DNA of 5,880 bases from an uncultured euryarchaeote (GTDB taxonomy: Archaea; Thermoplasmatota; Poseidoniia; Poseidoniales; Thalassarchaeaceae). Shown here one piece after another: positions 4,750-5,880 of this stretch. The stretch spans positions 1-5,880 of the forward strand of contig CALEIW010000155.1 in the NCBI GenBank assembly GCA_937876055.1. Reading direction: 5' to 3'. Numbering within the stretch: position 1 is the first letter of the stretch; every line of letters begins with the position of its first letter. Below the pieces are notes generated by a model. The model made no database searches. It was not told where the DNA came from and worked only from the letters and a program-made list of their open reading frames with translations. A program made the translations under genes and the position numbers.

Positions 4750-5880
4750 ATGAATATCCTACCGGATGACGACCTACCCTTCGATGCAAGTATGCTAGAC
4801 CGCTTAGCCATGGTAGCAATCCGTGTCGGACTTAACCTACAACCAGGACAAGATCTGATCATTACGGGACCGGTTGAAGCCCTACCGCTAATTCGCAGAA
4901 TTTCTGCTGAAGCCTACAAGAATGAAGCCGGAGTTGTCTCTACAATTTTGAGCGATGATGAGTTACAACTCACCCGCTATGAGCACGCTACCGATGAGAG
5001 TCTTGACCGCGCTCCTGACTGGATGTTCAAGGCCATGGGAGAGGCCTACAATGACAACACTGCAAGGCTGGCTGTATCAGCCGCTAACCCTCTACTTTTG
5101 GCTGAGCAAGACCCTGCACGAGTCGCTAGAGCAGGGAAATCGATGTCGATGGCCGCTAAGCCAGCGATGGAGCCAATTACTAATTTCGTAACCAATTGGA
5201 ATATCGTATCTTACCCTGGTCTTGCATGGGCAAAGCAAGTCTTCCCTGACAAGAATGATGACGAGGCAGTAGCCGCTTTGGCAGAAGCGATTTTCTCGAT
5301 TTCAAGAGTTGATAATGACGACCCAATCGCTGCATGGAAAGAACACCAAGCAACATTGACAGCACGCCAGACTTGGATGAATGAACAGAACTTCCACTCT
5401 CTGCATTATACAGCACCGGGCACCGACCTAATGCTCGGTCTAGCAGATGGACACGCATGGAAAGGTGGAGCGAGCACATCACGAAATGGAATTACTTGTA
5501 CTCCAAATATTCCAACTGAGGAAGTCTTCACAACCCCTCACGCAGATCGAGTAAACGGTACAGTTCGTGCTTCCAAGCCACTAGTTCACAGAGGCACACT
5601 AATCGATGGAATCGAAGTTCGATTTGAGGAAGGAAAGATTGTCGAAGCTAAGGCAGATATTGGCGAGGAAGTTTTCCTACAATTGATTGACACCGATGAA
5701 GGAGCAAGAAAACTCGGAGAGGTTGCTTTGGTACCTCACTCATCCCCAATCAGTGCTTCTGGACTACTATTCTACAACACTCTCTACGATGAGAATGCAT
5801 CCTGCCATATCGCATTGGGACAGTGTTACTCGAAGTGTTTCAAGGGAGATATCGGTAAAGACCCAGAAGCCGTTGTTGCT
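4750..5880 (+). CDS. M29-family metallo-aminopeptidase (thermophilic aminopeptidase/AmpS type), 3'-partial
   Basis: The frame is open from ATG 4750 to the window end, giving 377 codons of a family that usually runs to about 410 residues, so only a short C-terminal part is missing. M29 enzymes are cytosolic two-metal aminopeptidases that remove N-terminal residues from peptides. Family landmarks are visible: NIPTEEVFTTPH (253-264), LGEVALVP (322-329) and a block from 339 to 357 ending in DENASCHIALG. Metal ligands inferred by family spacing are E258, E324 and H353, with Y360 as the active-site Tyr; the E-E and E-H gaps of 66 and 29 residues equal those I recall for the Thermus and Staphylococcus enzymes. 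The last His/Asp ligand pair should fall about seven residues beyond the window edge. There is no signal peptide. The start is supported by the -30 ATTAAT box. It likely serves peptide turnover or nutrient peptide use (inference). Confidence 0.93.
   Translation, partial: MNILPDDDLPFDASMLDRLAMVAIRVGLNLQPGQDLIITGPVEALPLIRRISAEAYKNEAGVVSTILSDDELQLTRYEHATDESLDRAPDWMFKAMGEAYNDNTARLAVSAANPLLLAEQDPARVARAGKSMSMAAKPAMEPITNFVTNWNIVSYPGLAWAKQVFPDKNDDEAVAALAEAIFSISRVDNDDPIAAWKEHQATLTARQTWMNEQNFHSLHYTAPGTDLMLGLADGHAWKGGASTSRNGITCTPNIPTEEVFTTPHADRVNGTVRASKPLVHRGTLIDGIEVRFEEGKIVEAKADIGEEVFLQLIDTDEGARKLGEVALVPHSSPISASGLLFYNTLYDENASCHIALGQCYSKCFKGDIGKDPEAVVA

Noticed and set aside
4955..5482. A 78-codon plus-strand frame and a 100-codon minus-strand frame inside the aminopeptidase region
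   Set aside because: The M29 frame runs uninterrupted from 4750 to the window end with correct metal-ligand spacing, so these are shadows.
1..5880. CRISPR arrays, tRNA or rRNA genes, insertion sequences, toxin-antitoxin or defence genes
   Set aside because: No regularly spaced repeats, cloverleaf-like segments, transposase motifs or terminal repeats were seen on reading; the window is densely filled with ordinary coding genes.

Overview
The window looks like a piece of an archaeal chromosome, most plausibly a marine planktonic euryarchaeon of the Marine Group II (Poseidoniales) kind. This placement is an inference from gene and promoter style, not a proven identification. The strongest argument is promoter geometry. 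Three separate genes (starts 2634, 3220 and 4750) each carry the hexamer ATTAAT exactly 30 bases upstream of their ATG. That is where an archaeal TATA box would sit if the mRNA began at or next to the start codon (leaderless). Genes inside operons lack this box and instead abut the previous gene; one of them has a strong Shine-Dalgarno sequence. A lipobox-type signal peptide on a secreted esterase is compatible with archaea or bacteria.

Layout. Positions 1-1129 (+) hold three tightly packed small genes for four-helix membrane proteins of unknown function; the first is cut by the window edge. They converge, with only two bases between stop codons, on a DEAD-box RNA helicase at 1132-2511 (-), which has a long Lys/Arg-rich tail. 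Positions 2512-2633 form a divergent promoter region. Reading rightward from it are a peroxiredoxin-like thiol redox protein (2634-3176), a secreted lipoprotein esterase of the PHB-depolymerase/LpqC type (3220-4263), a small NTF2/SnoaL-fold protein coupled to it (4273-4677), and an M29-type metallo-aminopeptidase (4750 to beyond the window end).

How the genes may work together. Only two links are supported by the sequence. The membrane trio is almost certainly one operon. The esterase and the NTF2-like gene are translationally coupled. The peroxiredoxin-like gene, the esterase and the aminopeptidase each appear to have their own promoter. A surface esterase plus a cytosolic aminopeptidase suits a heterotroph living on organic matter, but they are not shown to form one pathway.

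I found no RNA genes, CRISPR array, insertion sequence or att site, and no clear novel defence or mobile system. The observations most worth a second look are the repeated -30 promoter geometry, the convergent junction where the helicase Lys-codon tail supplies T-tracts to the opposing operon, and a helicase whose motifs read as bacterial (actinobacterial-like).
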